This document shows positions 7,716 through 16,653 of a stretch of 38,827 nt of DNA, piece by piece. The stretch's first letter is position 1, and each line of letters begins with the position of its first letter. The position numbers were made by a program, and so were the translations under genes. Source of the stretch: JAVBLF01 sp031553675 (GTDB lineage: Bacteria > Bacillota > Clostridia > Christensenellales > CALWSW01); NCBI GenBank assembly GCA_031553675.1, contig JAVBLF010000064.1, positions 1-38,827 of the forward strand, given 5' to 3'. The notes under the pieces are model-generated. The model was given only the letters and a program-made list of their open reading frames with translations. It searched no databases and was not told the DNA's origin.

Positions 7716-8942
7716 ATGCCGAATGTACTGGACGTTCTCAACGAACGCGGATTCATCAAACAAATCTCGCACGAGAACGAGCTGCGAAAGCTGCTCGAGA
7801 CCGAAAGCGTTACCTTCTACATCGGCTTCGACCCAACGGCCGATTCGCTGCATGTCGGCCACTACATCCAGATGATGGCGATGGCGCACATGCAACGCGC
7901 CGGACACAGGCCGATCGCGCTGCTCGGCGGCGGAACGACCATGGTCGGCGACCCGTCGGGACGCGACGACATGCGCACCATGATGACGCCGGAGATGATC
8001 GAGCACAACGCCGCGTGTTTCCGCAAGCAGATGCGCCGCTTCATCGATTTCGACGACGGCAAGGCCATCATGGACAACAACGCCAACTGGCTGCTCGACC
8101 TCAATTATGTCGAGTTTCTGCGCGAGATCGGCGTGCACTTCTCGGTCAACCGCATGCTGACGGCCGACTGCTACCGCCTGCGCCTCGAGCGCGGCTTGAC
8201 CTTCTTCGAATTCAACTACATGCTCATGCAGAGCTACGACTTCCTCGTGCTGCATGAAAAATACGGCTGCGTGCTGCAGCTCGGCGGCGACGACCAGTGG
8301 AGCAACATCCTCGCCGGCGCCGACCTGATCCGCCGCAAGCTGCAAAAGCCCGCCTTCGCGATGACCTCGACGCTCTTGACGACGAGCGAAGGCAAGAAGA
8401 TGGGCAAAACCCAAAAGGGCGCGCTCTGGCTCGACCCCGAGAAGACCAGCCCTTACGAGTTCTACCAGTACTGGCGCAACATCGACGACGCCGACGTCGA
8501 AAAGTGTCTGGCGCTTTTGACCTTCCTGCCCATGGACGAAGTGCGCCGCTTGGGCGCGCTCGAGGACAGCGCGATCAACGAGGCAAAAAAGGTACTCGCT
8601 TACGAAGTCACGAAGCTCATCCACGGCGAGGCCGAAGCCGACAAAGCGGTCGAAGTGACCGAGGCGCTCTTTGAGGGCGCGCAGGACGCGTCGAGCATCC
8701 CGATGGTCGCGATCCCCAAGGCGGCTTACGACGAGGACAAACGCGTCGTCAACATGCTCGTGCTGGCTGCTTTGGCCAAGTCCAAGGGCGATGCGCGGCG
8801 CTTGATCGAAGGCGGCGGCGTCTTCGTGGACGATGTCAAGGTCGAAGACCCCAACGCCGAAGTGCCCGAAAACAGCCTGCGCGAAGGCGTCATGCTGCAA
8901 AAGGGCAAAAAGGCGTTTAAGAAGATCGTGCTGGCCGAGTAG
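7716..8942 (+). CDS. tyrS: Tyrosyl-tRNA synthetase
   Basis: Charges tRNA-Tyr with tyrosine; class Ic synthetase acting in the cytosol. The HIGH-equivalent HVGH is at 46-49 after YIGFDPTADSL, and the KMSKS-equivalent KMGKT at 228-232. LQLGGDDQWSNILAG at 188-201 is the characteristic tyrosine/ATP pocket. The C-terminal 70 residues, with ARRLIEGGGVFVDDVKV, form an S4 RNA-binding domain. It is 408 residues, as expected for the bacterial TyrRS. GAGGGA lies five bases before the ATG. The next gene begins on the base after its stop codon. Confidence 0.97.
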   Translation: MPNVLDVLNERGFIKQISHENELRKLLETESVTFYIGFDPTADSLHVGHYIQMMAMAHMQRAGHRPIALLGGGTTMVGDPSGRDDMRTMMTPEMIEHNAACFRKQMRRFIDFDDGKAIMDNNANWLLDLNYVEFLREIGVHFSVNRMLTADCYRLRLERGLTFFEFNYMLMQSYDFLVLHEKYGCVLQLGGDDQWSNILAGADLIRRKLQKPAFAMTSTLLTTSEGKKMGKTQKGALWLDPEKTSPYEFYQYWRNIDDADVEKCLALLTFLPMDEVRRLGALEDSAINEAKKVLAYEVTKLIHGEAEADKAVEVTEALFEGAQDASSIPMVAIPKAAYDEDKRVVNMLVLAALAKSKGDARRLIEGGGVFVDDVKVEDPNAEVPENSLREGVMLQKGKKAFKKIVLAE

Positions 8943-9602
8943 ATGAAGGGCTATCGCACCGTGCGCGCGGCGTCGGAGATCGAGCTCGTCGTGCAAAAGT
9001 CGCGCTTCATCGGGCGCTGCTTCCCCGTCACGGCGGAGGACGAGGCGCTTGCCCATCTCGAGCGCATCCGAAAGCAGCACTGGGACGCTTCGCACAACTG
9101 CTACGCTTACGTCGTCCGAGAGGGCGGCAAGGCGCGCTACAGCGACGACGGCGAACCGGGCGGCACGGCGGGGCTTCCGATGATGGAAGTGCTCAAGGCG
9201 CGCGAACTAGCCGACCTGCTCGTCGTCGCGACGCGCTACTTCGGCGGCGTGCTGCTGGGGGCGGGCGGACTTGTGCGGGCCTATTCGAAGACGGCGGCGC
9301 AGGCCGTCAACGCGGCGGGCGCGATCGACATGATCCCCAGCGCGCGTTATGCGCTCCGCATGTCTTACCCGCTTTGGGGCAGGCTGGAGAGCAAAGTTCT
9401 GGGCGGCGAATGGGGCCGCGTCATGCCCGACGCGCCACAATACGCCGAGGACGTGACGGTCGAGGTCGTCGTGCCCGAGGACGAAGGCGATGCGTTCGTC
9501 CGCGCGGCGATCGAGGCCTCCGACGGCAAGGTCGCCCCCCAAGCCGTGGGACGCTCCTTCGCGGCCTGGGATGCACCGGCGGCCGATGACGAAATGGATT
9601 GA
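8943..9602 (+). CDS. yigZ: YigZ/IMPACT family protein (UPF0029)
   Basis: A 219-residue protein of the YigZ family, the bacterial relatives of eukaryotic IMPACT; the biochemical role in bacteria is not settled. The N-terminal domain has all the family blocks: KSRFIGRCFPV, HNCYAYVV, RYSDDGEPGGTAGLPM and TRYFGGVLLGAGGLVRAYS. The C-terminal 80 residues match the smaller ferredoxin-like domain. The ATG follows the tyrS stop codon directly, with no clear ribosome-binding site, so translation probably depends on ribosomes finishing tyrS. Confidence 0.93.
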   Translation: MKGYRTVRAASEIELVVQKSRFIGRCFPVTAEDEALAHLERIRKQHWDASHNCYAYVVREGGKARYSDDGEPGGTAGLPMMEVLKARELADLLVVATRYFGGVLLGAGGLVRAYSKTAAQAVNAAGAIDMIPSARYALRMSYPLWGRLESKVLGGEWGRVMPDAPQYAEDVTVEVVVPEDEGDAFVRAAIEASDGKVAPQAVGRSFAAWDAPAADDEMD

Positions 9603-9644
9603 TTTGCAAAAGACAAATATCTTAATGGATTGTGGGGAACGAAA

Positions 9645-10703
9645 ATGGAAATCCAAATCACCAAAACCACCCAAGCCAAGACCAAGCCAAACGAGAACGA
9701 ACTCGGTTTCGGACGACTCTTTTCCGACCACATGTTTCTGATGGAAGCCGTCGACGGCGTTTGGCAGAGCGCGCGCATCGTGCCTTACGGCCCGCTCGCG
9801 ATCGACCCGGCTTCGACGGTGCTGCACTACGCGCAAGAGACTTTCGAGGGACTCAAGGCCTACCGCGCCAAGGACGGCCGCATCCTGCTCTTCCGCGCCA
9901 TGGACAATTTCCGCCGCTTGAACAAAAGCTGCGCGCGGGTCTGCCTGCCCGAGCTCGACGCCGACTTCGCCTACGAAGCGCTCGTCAAGTTGGTCGGCCT
10001 CGAACGCGATTGGGTGCCCAGCCAGCCGGGCACGTCGCTCTATCTGCGGCCCTTCATGTTTGGCAACGACGCGAAGTTGGGCGTCGACAAAGCGTCGAAC
10101 GTGCAGTTTTGCATCATTTGCTCGCCGTCCGGCGCATATTATGCAACAGGACTGGCACCGGTTCGCATTTACGTCGAGGACGAATACGTCCGCGCCGTGC
10201 GGGGCGGCTTGGGCTTTGCCAAGACGGGCGCGAACTACGCCGCGTCGCTGCTGGCGGGCGTCAACGCGCATGAAAAGGGCTTCAGCCAGGTGCTGTGGCT
10301 CGACGGCATCGAGCACAAGTACGTCGAAGAAGTGGGCGCGATGAACATCTTCTTCCGCTTCCGGGACGAACTCGTAACGCCGGCCCTCCAGGGCAGCATC
10401 CTGCCCGGCATCACCCGCCAGAGCATCCTGACCCTCGCCGAGGAGGCGGGCGTCAAGGCGGTCGAGCGCCAGATCGCGATCGCGGAGGTCGCCGATCGCG
10501 CGGCGGCGGGCGAGCTTCTCGAAGTGTTTGGCTCGGGCACGGCGGCCGTCGTCTCGCCGGTGGGCGAGCTGGTTTGGGGGGACAAGAGCATCGTGGTCAA
10601 TGGCGGCGCGATCGGCGAGCTGACCCAGAAGCTCTACGACACGCTGACCGGCTTGCAGTTCGGCGTCGTCGAGGATACCCACAGCTGGATCACGGAAGTA
10701 TAA
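9645..10703 (+). CDS. ilvE: Branched-chain amino acid aminotransferase
   Basis: Transfers the amino group between glutamate and the keto acids of leucine, isoleucine and valine, so it completes the leucine pathway encoded upstream. It is the eukaryote-like class IV (BCAT II) form of about 350 residues. VLHYAQETFEGLKAYR is at 59-74, the Schiff-base lysine K193 lies in GFAKTGANYAASL, and QVLWLDG and YVEEVGAMNIFF follow. The LFGSGTAAVVSPVG-type block is near the C-terminus, here beginning VFGSGTAAVV. I chose ATG 9645, six bases after GGGGA, over TTG 9630. It may be co-transcribed with tyrS-yigZ because no promoter is evident in the 42-base gap. Confidence 0.96.
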   Translation: MEIQITKTTQAKTKPNENELGFGRLFSDHMFLMEAVDGVWQSARIVPYGPLAIDPASTVLHYAQETFEGLKAYRAKDGRILLFRAMDNFRRLNKSCARVCLPELDADFAYEALVKLVGLERDWVPSQPGTSLYLRPFMFGNDAKLGVDKASNVQFCIICSPSGAYYATGLAPVRIYVEDEYVRAVRGGLGFAKTGANYAASLLAGVNAHEKGFSQVLWLDGIEHKYVEEVGAMNIFFRFRDELVTPALQGSILPGITRQSILTLAEEAGVKAVERQIAIAEVADRAAAGELLEVFGSGTAAVVSPVGELVWGDKSIVVNGGAIGELTQKLYDTLTGLQFGVVEDTHSWITEV

Positions 10704-10709
10704 CGAAGT

Positions 10710-10742
10710 GCGCGGGTGCGCGTGTCGCGCCCGCGCGTTTTT
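10710..10742 (+). terminator. Rho-independent terminator after ilvE
   Basis: GCGCGGGTGCG (10710-10720) pairs with CGCGCCCGCGC (10726-10736) through one G-T wobble, loop of five, then five T at 10738-10742. Confidence 0.88.
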
Positions 10743-10842
10743 GCGGAACCCCGATCGAGAACCGCTTCATCGCACAGCAGAGTCGTCGGGTTTTGCGAAG
10801 GAATTGCCGCCGGATCGCGCGGCCGATTGAGGAAGGAAAAAG

Positions 10843-13014
10843 ATGCGCAAAAAGCGCCTGTCATGTTTGCTGGTGGTTCTGATCGTCTTGATCGCCACCC
10901 TGGCGCCGCCTGCGTATGCGGCGGGAAGTCTCGAAGTGTCATCGAGCGTGACCCCACAGGGCCTGGACAGCGCGGGGAACGTCACGATCGATCTGACGCT
11001 CGCGAACACCGGCGAGCTCGCACTCGAAGACGTGCGGCTCGTTGCGGAAAACGGAAGCGAAAGCCCGCTTGGCGACATTGCGCCGGGCGAGACGCGCTCG
11101 TTTCAGGTTAGCAACTTTTTCGTTGCGCAGGAACAGATCGGCGGGACGGTGCCGCTGACTTTCATGTGGTTTGAAGAGGGGCAGGTGCAAACGCTTGAGC
11201 ATGGGGTTCCCATCGCGGCCAAGCAGTTCAAGCCCGAACTCAAAATCACGCGCAGCGCCGAGCCGTCGTCCGGTAAAAAGGGCGAAACGATCGAGCTGAA
11301 ATACGTCGTCGAGAACACCGGCGACATCCGCATCAACGACATCAAGATCGAGGATCCGATCGTCGGAGAGGCGATCGCCGAGGGCGTCGATCTGCGCCCT
11401 GGACGATCCCAGACCTACCGCAGCGAGATCACGCTGGAAAACAGCGTCGAATCGCGCCCGACGGCGAGCGGCGTCGCCGAGGACGGCACGCCGGCCGAAG
11501 CGGTGACACCCTCGCTGACGATCGACATGAAAAACCCCAGTCTTTCGATCGTCGTCACCCAGGGCGCGCCCGCCGATCTGCCCGCCCCAGACGGGTCGGG
11601 GGTATCGGCCGGCGTCGGCACCTCGTTCGACATCCACGTCACGAATGACGGCAACCTTCCGCTCAGCGCCATCACGCTCCAGGATGACCTCGGCGCGATC
11701 GTCGAGGACGGCTTGAAGCTCGCGCCGGGCGAAGACGTCCATTACGCTTACGTGCAATCGACGCTCGAAGAACGCGAGATCGTGATCACGGCGAGCTGTG
11801 TGGCCGAGGGCGAGGAAAGCCGCCTGGAGTTCAAGAGCGCGGGGGTGGCGCTGGCACCGTCCTACCGTCCGGAAGACATCTCGATCACGGCGAACGCCAG
11901 CGTCGACAAGACGATGCTGCAAGCGCCCGGCGAAATCCAGGCCACGATCCACATCGTCAACGATAGCCCCGTGCCGATCTTCACCGTCGAGGTCAGCGAG
12001 AGCGGAGCGGGCGTCATCCAGACGATCGACCGCATCGAAGCGGGCAAGGCCCAGGACGTGGTGGCGAAAATGCAGATCGTGCAGTCGGGGCAGCTCACCT
12101 TCACGATCAAGTACGCCGACATGGACAAACGGCCTTACAGCCTATCGATCGCGCCGATCGACATCGGGATGGCCGAGGCCACGCCCGCGCCGACGGCCGC
12201 GCCCCCAAGCGCTACACCCGCGCCCGCGCCGACGACCCGCTCGAATGCCTACGCGATCCTGATCCTCATGGCGATCTTGGTGCTTTTGCTGATCGTCGCG
12301 CTGATCACGCTGATCGTCGTCCTGGTGCGCCATACACGCCTCAAGCGCCGGAGTGAAGAGGACGGCACGCTCGTTGCCGACGCGCGTCCCAGCCGTCCGA
12401 CCCCTGCGCCGCCCGAAAAGCCCGAAACGATGAAACGCTCGCGCGGGGAGCGCGTCGAAGCGCCCCAGCCCGTCGAGGCAAAGGCGCCGCCCCTCCGCAG
12501 CAAACCGGCCTCGCAGCACGTCGCGTCGCCTTTCCAGAACCAGGCGGGCGAGCGCGATGCCAAGCCGGTGCAGAAACCCGCCCAGGAGGGCGCGCCGGAT
12601 TCGACGCGGCGAGCCCCAGTGCCCACCAGTGCCGCGCCACCTCCGTCGCGCAAGGACGGTTTGCCCCGTCAGACGGCGAAGACGCCGACGCCTCAGCCGA
12701 AAACGCAAGCCCAAGCGCCGCGAAACGCAGCGCCGGACGCGTGTCCGCCGCGCCCCGCTGAAACGGGTGGCGCAGGGCTGGCCGGAAGCGGCGATTCCGC
12801 CAACCGCAAACCCCAGCGCAAGCCCATTCAAAAGGACATCACGAAGGCGGCTACCCAGGACGCGCCCCCGACAGCGGGAAGCGCCGGAACGACGGCTGCA
12901 AAACCGACGCCGCCTCCGATGCCAGCGCCCCCGAAGCCACCCGAACCCGCCCAAGCGCTTCCGCTCGACGACGAAGATTACTTTGTCAACGCCTTCCTCG
13001 GCGACGACGAATAA
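10843..13014 (+). CDS. Large single-pass membrane protein with extracellular beta-sandwich-like repeats
   Basis: Not recognised as a named gene. A signal peptide covers 1-27 (cleavage likely after AYA). Residues 28-440 are about four units of 90-100 residues, each with a core such as LANTGELALEDV, VENTGDIRINDI, VTNDGNLPLSAI or IVNDSPVPIFTV. This resembles CARDB/DUF11-type immunoglobulin-like repeats. A Pro/Ala/Thr linker (446-466) leads into a membrane helix at about 469-496. RHTRLKRR follows on the inside, then a 225-residue Pro/Ala/Lys-rich tail ending in the acidic DDEDYFVNAFLGDDE. The ribosome-binding site AGGAAGG is well placed. It stands alone between the ilvE terminator and a DUF2461 gene. 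A cell-envelope scaffold with a disordered cytoplasmic tail is plausible, but no function can be stated. Confidence 0.8.
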   Translation: MRKKRLSCLLVVLIVLIATLAPPAYAAGSLEVSSSVTPQGLDSAGNVTIDLTLANTGELALEDVRLVAENGSESPLGDIAPGETRSFQVSNFFVAQEQIGGTVPLTFMWFEEGQVQTLEHGVPIAAKQFKPELKITRSAEPSSGKKGETIELKYVVENTGDIRINDIKIEDPIVGEAIAEGVDLRPGRSQTYRSEITLENSVESRPTASGVAEDGTPAEAVTPSLTIDMKNPSLSIVVTQGAPADLPAPDGSGVSAGVGTSFDIHVTNDGNLPLSAITLQDDLGAIVEDGLKLAPGEDVHYAYVQSTLEEREIVITASCVAEGEESRLEFKSAGVALAPSYRPEDISITANASVDKTMLQAPGEIQATIHIVNDSPVPIFTVEVSESGAGVIQTIDRIEAGKAQDVVAKMQIVQSGQLTFTIKYADMDKRPYSLSIAPIDIGMAEATPAPTAAPPSATPAPAPTTRSNAYAILILMAILVLLLIVALITLIVVLVRHTRLKRRSEEDGTLVADARPSRPTPAPPEKPETMKRSRGERVEAPQPVEAKAPPLRSKPASQHVASPFQNQAGERDAKPVQKPAQEGAPDSTRRAPVPTSAAPPPSRKDGLPRQTAKTPTPQPKTQAQAPRNAAPDACPPRPAETGGAGLAGSGDSANRKPQRKPIQKDITKAATQDAPPTAGSAGTTAAKPTPPPMPAPPKPPEPAQALPLDDEDYFVNAFLGDDE

Positions 13015-13171
13015 AGCGCCGAACCGAGCCGATGCCCGACCCGATCGGCGGCACGATCGACATGTGCATACCAGAAGCCTGGCGGCAGCAACGCGCGGCA
13101 CCCGGCGCGACGGCCAGCCGCCAGTTCTCGTATGCCGAAGATTCCAAGATACAAATGATGGGTTACACGAA

Positions 13172-13858
13172 ATGAGCCAACACATGGAGACCGCTTTCGA
13201 AGGGTTTGCCCCGCAATGCTTTGATTTTTTGCTTCAACTGTCTCTCAATAACGACAAAAGCTGGTTCGAAGCGCACCGCGACGACTACAAGCGCTATGTG
13301 CAAGCGCCTCTTTTGGCTCTGGAACGCGAGTGGGGGCCGACGGTATCGGCGATCGACCCGCGCGTCCGCACCGGGCGCTACGCCGTATCGCGCATTTACC
13401 GCGACACGCGCTTTTCGAAGGACAAGACCCCTTACCGCAACAACGCCTGGATCGCCTATCGCCCGGCAGAAACCATGCTGAGCGAGTTTTTCGGCGTCTT
13501 TTTCGAGATCAACCCCGTCAGCTACGCCTACGGCATCGGGCTCTATGCGCCCCATCCCGGCCTGATGCAGGCCATCCGGCAAAAGGCCGCCGCGAACCCG
13601 AGCGCGCTGCTCCGCATCCTCGAAGCGCCGGGGCTTCGCGATCGCTACACGCTCTACGGCGAGGATTACCTCCGCCCCAAAGTGACCGATGGGCCGGAGA
13701 CGCTCCGGTCGCTCCTGAACAAACGGAGCTTCCATTACGCGTATGAAAACGGCGATTTAACGAGAACGTATACCCGCGCCCTGCTCGACGAGCTGAACGG
13801 CGCGATGGAAGATATGCGAGATCTCTATCGATTTGTCAACGATTTGAATGAAAATTGA
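13172..13858 (+). CDS. DUF2461 family protein
   Basis: A 228-residue protein of the DUF2461 family (TIGR02453), whose function is unknown. The diagnostic part is RIYRDTRFSKDKTPYRNN at about 69-86. NNDKSWFEAHRDDYK near the start and GIGLYAPHP in the middle also match. No signal peptide or membrane helix is seen. The frame is open far upstream inside the previous gene, and neither ATG 13172 nor ATG 13184 has a good ribosome-binding site, so the start is uncertain by a few codons; 13172 gives the usual length. The 158-base gap to the preceding gene holds nothing I recognise. Confidence 0.85.
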   Translation: MSQHMETAFEGFAPQCFDFLLQLSLNNDKSWFEAHRDDYKRYVQAPLLALEREWGPTVSAIDPRVRTGRYAVSRIYRDTRFSKDKTPYRNNAWIAYRPAETMLSEFFGVFFEINPVSYAYGIGLYAPHPGLMQAIRQKAAANPSALLRILEAPGLRDRYTLYGEDYLRPKVTDGPETLRSLLNKRSFHYAYENGDLTRTYTRALLDELNGAMEDMRDLYRFVNDLNEN

Positions 13859-13912
13859 AATCGGTTTGAGAATGAATCTTACAAAGCCTTGAAGAGATGA
13901 GGAGGAAGACCC

Positions 13913-15895
13913 ATGGACATGAACCAACTTGCGGTCAACGCGATCCGGGTGCTCTCGATCGACGCGATCCAAAAAGCCAAATCGGGACATCCGGGCACGC
14001 CGTTGGGCGCCGCGCCTTTGGCGTATGAACTCTGGGCGCACCACATGAGCCATAACCCCGCCAACCCAAAGTGGATCAACCGCGATCGCTTCGTGCTGTC
14101 GGCCGGGCATGCGTCCATGCTGGAGTACGCGCTGCTCTATCTGTTCGGCTACGGCCTGACGATGGACGACCTGCAGAATTTCCGCCAGTGGGAAAGTCTG
14201 ACGCCCGGACACCCCGAATTCGGCCACACGAAGGGCGTCGAGGCGACGAGCGGCCCGCTCGGCCAGGGCATTGCGACGGCGGTGGGCATGGCGCTCGCCG
14301 AAGCCCACCTCGCCGAGCGCTTCAACCGCGAAGGCTTCCCGATCATCGATCACTACACCTACGCGCTCGCGGGCGACGGCTGCATGATGGAGGGCGTGTC
14401 GGGGGAAGCGAGCTCCTTGGCGGGCGCGCTGAAGCTTGGCAAGCTGATCGTCTTCTACGACGACAACGGCATCAGCATCGAGGGCGACACGAGCGTCGCG
14501 TTTACCGAGGACGTCAGCATGCGCTACCGCGCCTATGGCTGGCAGGTGATCGAAGTCAACGACGGCAACGACATCCGGGCGCTCTCCACCGCGATCAAGG
14601 CCGCGAAACGCGAGCAATCCAAACCCAGCCTGATCCACGTCCGTTCCAAGATCGGTTACGGAACGCCGCTCGCCGGACTCGCCAAGACCCACGGCGAACC
14701 GCTCGGCGCGGAGAACATCACCCGAACGAAAGAGACGCTCGAATGGCCGTGCGAAAAGGATTTTGAGGTTCCGGCGGAATTGACCGCGCACATGGAATCG
14801 CTCGTCAAAGCGCTGGGCGCCGTCGAAACGCACTGGAACGGCATGCTCACGAGCTACGAAAAAGTCCACCCCGATCTCTACAAACTCTTCATGGCCTGCC
14901 ACGAAGAAGAGGCGCCCGACCTGAGCGGCGACCCGGCGTTTTGGGCCTTCGAGGGAAAGGCAGCCACCCGAAGCACAAGCGGCAAAGTGCTCAATCTGCT
15001 GGCCGATCGCCTGCCCAACCTGGTCGGCGGGTCGGCGGATCTTGCCCCCTCAAACAAGAGCGAAATGACGAGCAAGACCTGGCTCTCGCCCGACGACTAC
15101 AGCGGAAGCAACATCCACTTTGGCGTGCGCGAGTTCGCGATGGCGGCTGTCTGCAACGGTTTGGCCGTCCACGGCGGTTTGCGGAGCTACTGTGCCACCT
15201 TCTTCGTGTTCAGCGACTACCTGAAACCGGCGCTGCGCCTCTCTGCGCTGATGGGGCTTCCGGTGACGTATGTGCTGACCCACGACAGCATCGGCGTCGG
15301 CGAAGACGGCCCGACCCACCAACCGATCGAGCAGCTTGCGGCCTTGCGCGCGACGCCCAACGTCGCCGTCTTCCGTCCTGCCGACGGCCGCGAGACTTCG
15401 GCGAGCTACCTCGCCGCCCTCCATCGCAAGGGGCCGAGCTGCATCGTCGCCACCCGCCAAGACCTGCCCAGCTATGAAAACAGCGGTCCGGTGGCCATGC
15501 GCGGCGGCTATGTGCTGTCCGACTGCGAAGGCGATCCCGCGCTCCTGCTGATCGCGAGCGGTTCCGAAGTCGAGCTGATCGTCGAAGCCCAGAAGCGCCT
15601 CGCGGCGGAAGGCATTGCGGCGCGCGTCGTGTCGATGCCCTGCATGGAGCTCTTCGAAGAACAGGACGACGACTACCGCGCATCGGTTTTGCCGCGCCAT
15701 GTCCGCGCGCGTTTGGCGGTCGAAGCGGGGGCGTCTCAGCCTTGGTACCGCTACGTGGGGCTGGACGGCGACACGATCTGCCTCGATCACTTCGGCGCGT
15801 CGGCACCGGCGCATTTGCTCTTCGAAGCCTACGGCTTTACGGTGGACAACGTCGTGGCGCGCGCCAAAGCGTTGGTCGAGGCCATTCAAAAGTAA
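13913..15895 (+). CDS. tkt: Transketolase
   Basis: Moves two-carbon ketol units between pentose-, hexose-, triose- and tetrose-phosphates, using thiamine diphosphate, in the non-oxidative pentose phosphate pathway. It is full length at 660 residues, not a split-subunit type. SGHPGTPLGAAP at 24-35 and LSAGHASMLEY at 62-72 carry active-site histidines. The cofactor motif GDGCMMEG at 154-161 extends to FYDDN at 181-185. The pyrimidine domain includes HDSIGVGEDGPTHQP. GAGGAGG lies eight bases before the ATG. It sits a few kb from the sugar locus and would handle pentoses phosphorylated there, although it is probably a housekeeping gene. Confidence 0.97.
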   Translation: MDMNQLAVNAIRVLSIDAIQKAKSGHPGTPLGAAPLAYELWAHHMSHNPANPKWINRDRFVLSAGHASMLEYALLYLFGYGLTMDDLQNFRQWESLTPGHPEFGHTKGVEATSGPLGQGIATAVGMALAEAHLAERFNREGFPIIDHYTYALAGDGCMMEGVSGEASSLAGALKLGKLIVFYDDNGISIEGDTSVAFTEDVSMRYRAYGWQVIEVNDGNDIRALSTAIKAAKREQSKPSLIHVRSKIGYGTPLAGLAKTHGEPLGAENITRTKETLEWPCEKDFEVPAELTAHMESLVKALGAVETHWNGMLTSYEKVHPDLYKLFMACHEEEAPDLSGDPAFWAFEGKAATRSTSGKVLNLLADRLPNLVGGSADLAPSNKSEMTSKTWLSPDDYSGSNIHFGVREFAMAAVCNGLAVHGGLRSYCATFFVFSDYLKPALRLSALMGLPVTYVLTHDSIGVGEDGPTHQPIEQLAALRATPNVAVFRPADGRETSASYLAALHRKGPSCIVATRQDLPSYENSGPVAMRGGYVLSDCEGDPALLLIASGSEVELIVEAQKRLAAEGIAARVVSMPCMELFEEQDDDYRASVLPRHVRARLAVEAGASQPWYRYVGLDGDTICLDHFGASAPAHLLFEAYGFTVDNVVARAKALVEAIQK

Positions 15896-15945
15896 TTATA
15901 TGGAAAAGTCGCAATGAAGGCCGTGTAATTCGCCGTGGTTTCGTG

Positions 15946-15951
15946 TATAAT
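15946..15951 (+). promoter_or_regulatory. -10 element before the 185-residue orphan gene
   Basis: A perfect TATAAT at 15946-15951, 65 bases before the likely start. The -35 position (GTGTAA, 15923-15928) is weak, so the promoter may need an activator. Confidence 0.45.
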
Positions 15952-16016
15952 AGAGACGAGAAAACGGAAGGGCAGACGGTCGCGCGCCCCAGGTGCGCTG
16001 TCCCGATGGATCGCAG

Positions 16017-16574
16017 ATGAAATCGTACTCGGCTTATTTCGAATACCTGCAAGACCTGACACCGCTCAACAAGAAGGATTTTGCGTGGTGGGACATTGTG
16101 ATGCCACGGATCCTGGTGCGCTGCGACAGCTTTCAGATCGAATGCCGGAAAGGCGACGACGCCGGGCAAAGGAGCTGCGCGCGCATGGGCGCCGAGGACC
16201 GCGCCGTCCTCGAGGTCGATGGACGCAACGAAGTGTGGCGCGGCGCGATCAACGAGAGCTTCAAGCGTGAATTCGTCGACGACCCCTTTGACGTCCGCGG
16301 CAAAGTGAAGTGGGCTTCGGTGCTGCTTCGGCAGGGCAAGAAAACCGCGCTCGCCCTGACAAAGAACGGCAAGGAAATCGGCCTCCACAGCGTCAGTGAA
16401 GAGGAGCTCGAATTCCTGGCAGCCGCCTTCCACGGACACAATTTTTCCTTCTACTACTGGGAAGAATCCGGCAACGGCCAGTTGACCCACTTTCAGCCCA
16501 TATACGGCGGCGACAGCGAGATCAGCATCCTCTTCGATGCCTACCACAAGGGCAAGCGATCCCGCCCACGATAA
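16017..16574 (+). CDS. Hypothetical 185-residue soluble protein
   Basis: I do not recognise this protein. It starts MKSYSAYFEYLQDL, is mixed alpha/beta in character, and has no signal peptide or membrane helix. It is rich in aromatic pairs (WW at 25-26, FYYW near residue 145) and ends in a basic KGKRSRPR tail. The coding pattern matches its neighbours: GC-rich third positions and no stops. The ATG at 16017 has only GGA five bases upstream; a GTG at 16009-8 codons earlier (15993) is the other candidate. It is a single-gene unit with a TATAAT upstream and a strong two-way terminator downstream that also serves the UroD-like gene facing it. Confidence 0.7.
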   Translation: MKSYSAYFEYLQDLTPLNKKDFAWWDIVMPRILVRCDSFQIECRKGDDAGQRSCARMGAEDRAVLEVDGRNEVWRGAINESFKREFVDDPFDVRGKVKWASVLLRQGKKTALALTKNGKEIGLHSVSEEELEFLAAAFHGHNFSFYYWEESGNGQLTHFQPIYGGDSEISILFDAYHKGKRSRPR

Positions 16575-16596
16575 AAACGCCATACAAAAACGAGAT

Positions 16597-16633
16597 GAAA
16601 AAGAGCCCATGCAATCTGCATCGGCTCTTTTTC
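16597..16633. terminator. Bidirectional terminator between convergent genes
   Basis: GAAAAAGAGCC (16597-16607) pairs with GGCTCTTTTTC (16623-16633). The loop itself contains ATGCA/TGCAT, lengthening the stem past one mismatch. T runs follow on both strands. Confidence 0.9.
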
Positions 16634-16653
16634 GCATGCTTTGGCATCGGCGC

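Noticed and set aside
7380..9095. 571-residue minus-strand frame opposite tyrS
   Set aside because: It is antisense to a clear tyrS, with a His/Asp/Val-rich composition typical of a reverse-complement shadow.
12142..13185. 347-residue Arg-rich minus-strand frame
   Set aside because: It is the antisense of the Pro/Ala-rich tail and has no start signal.
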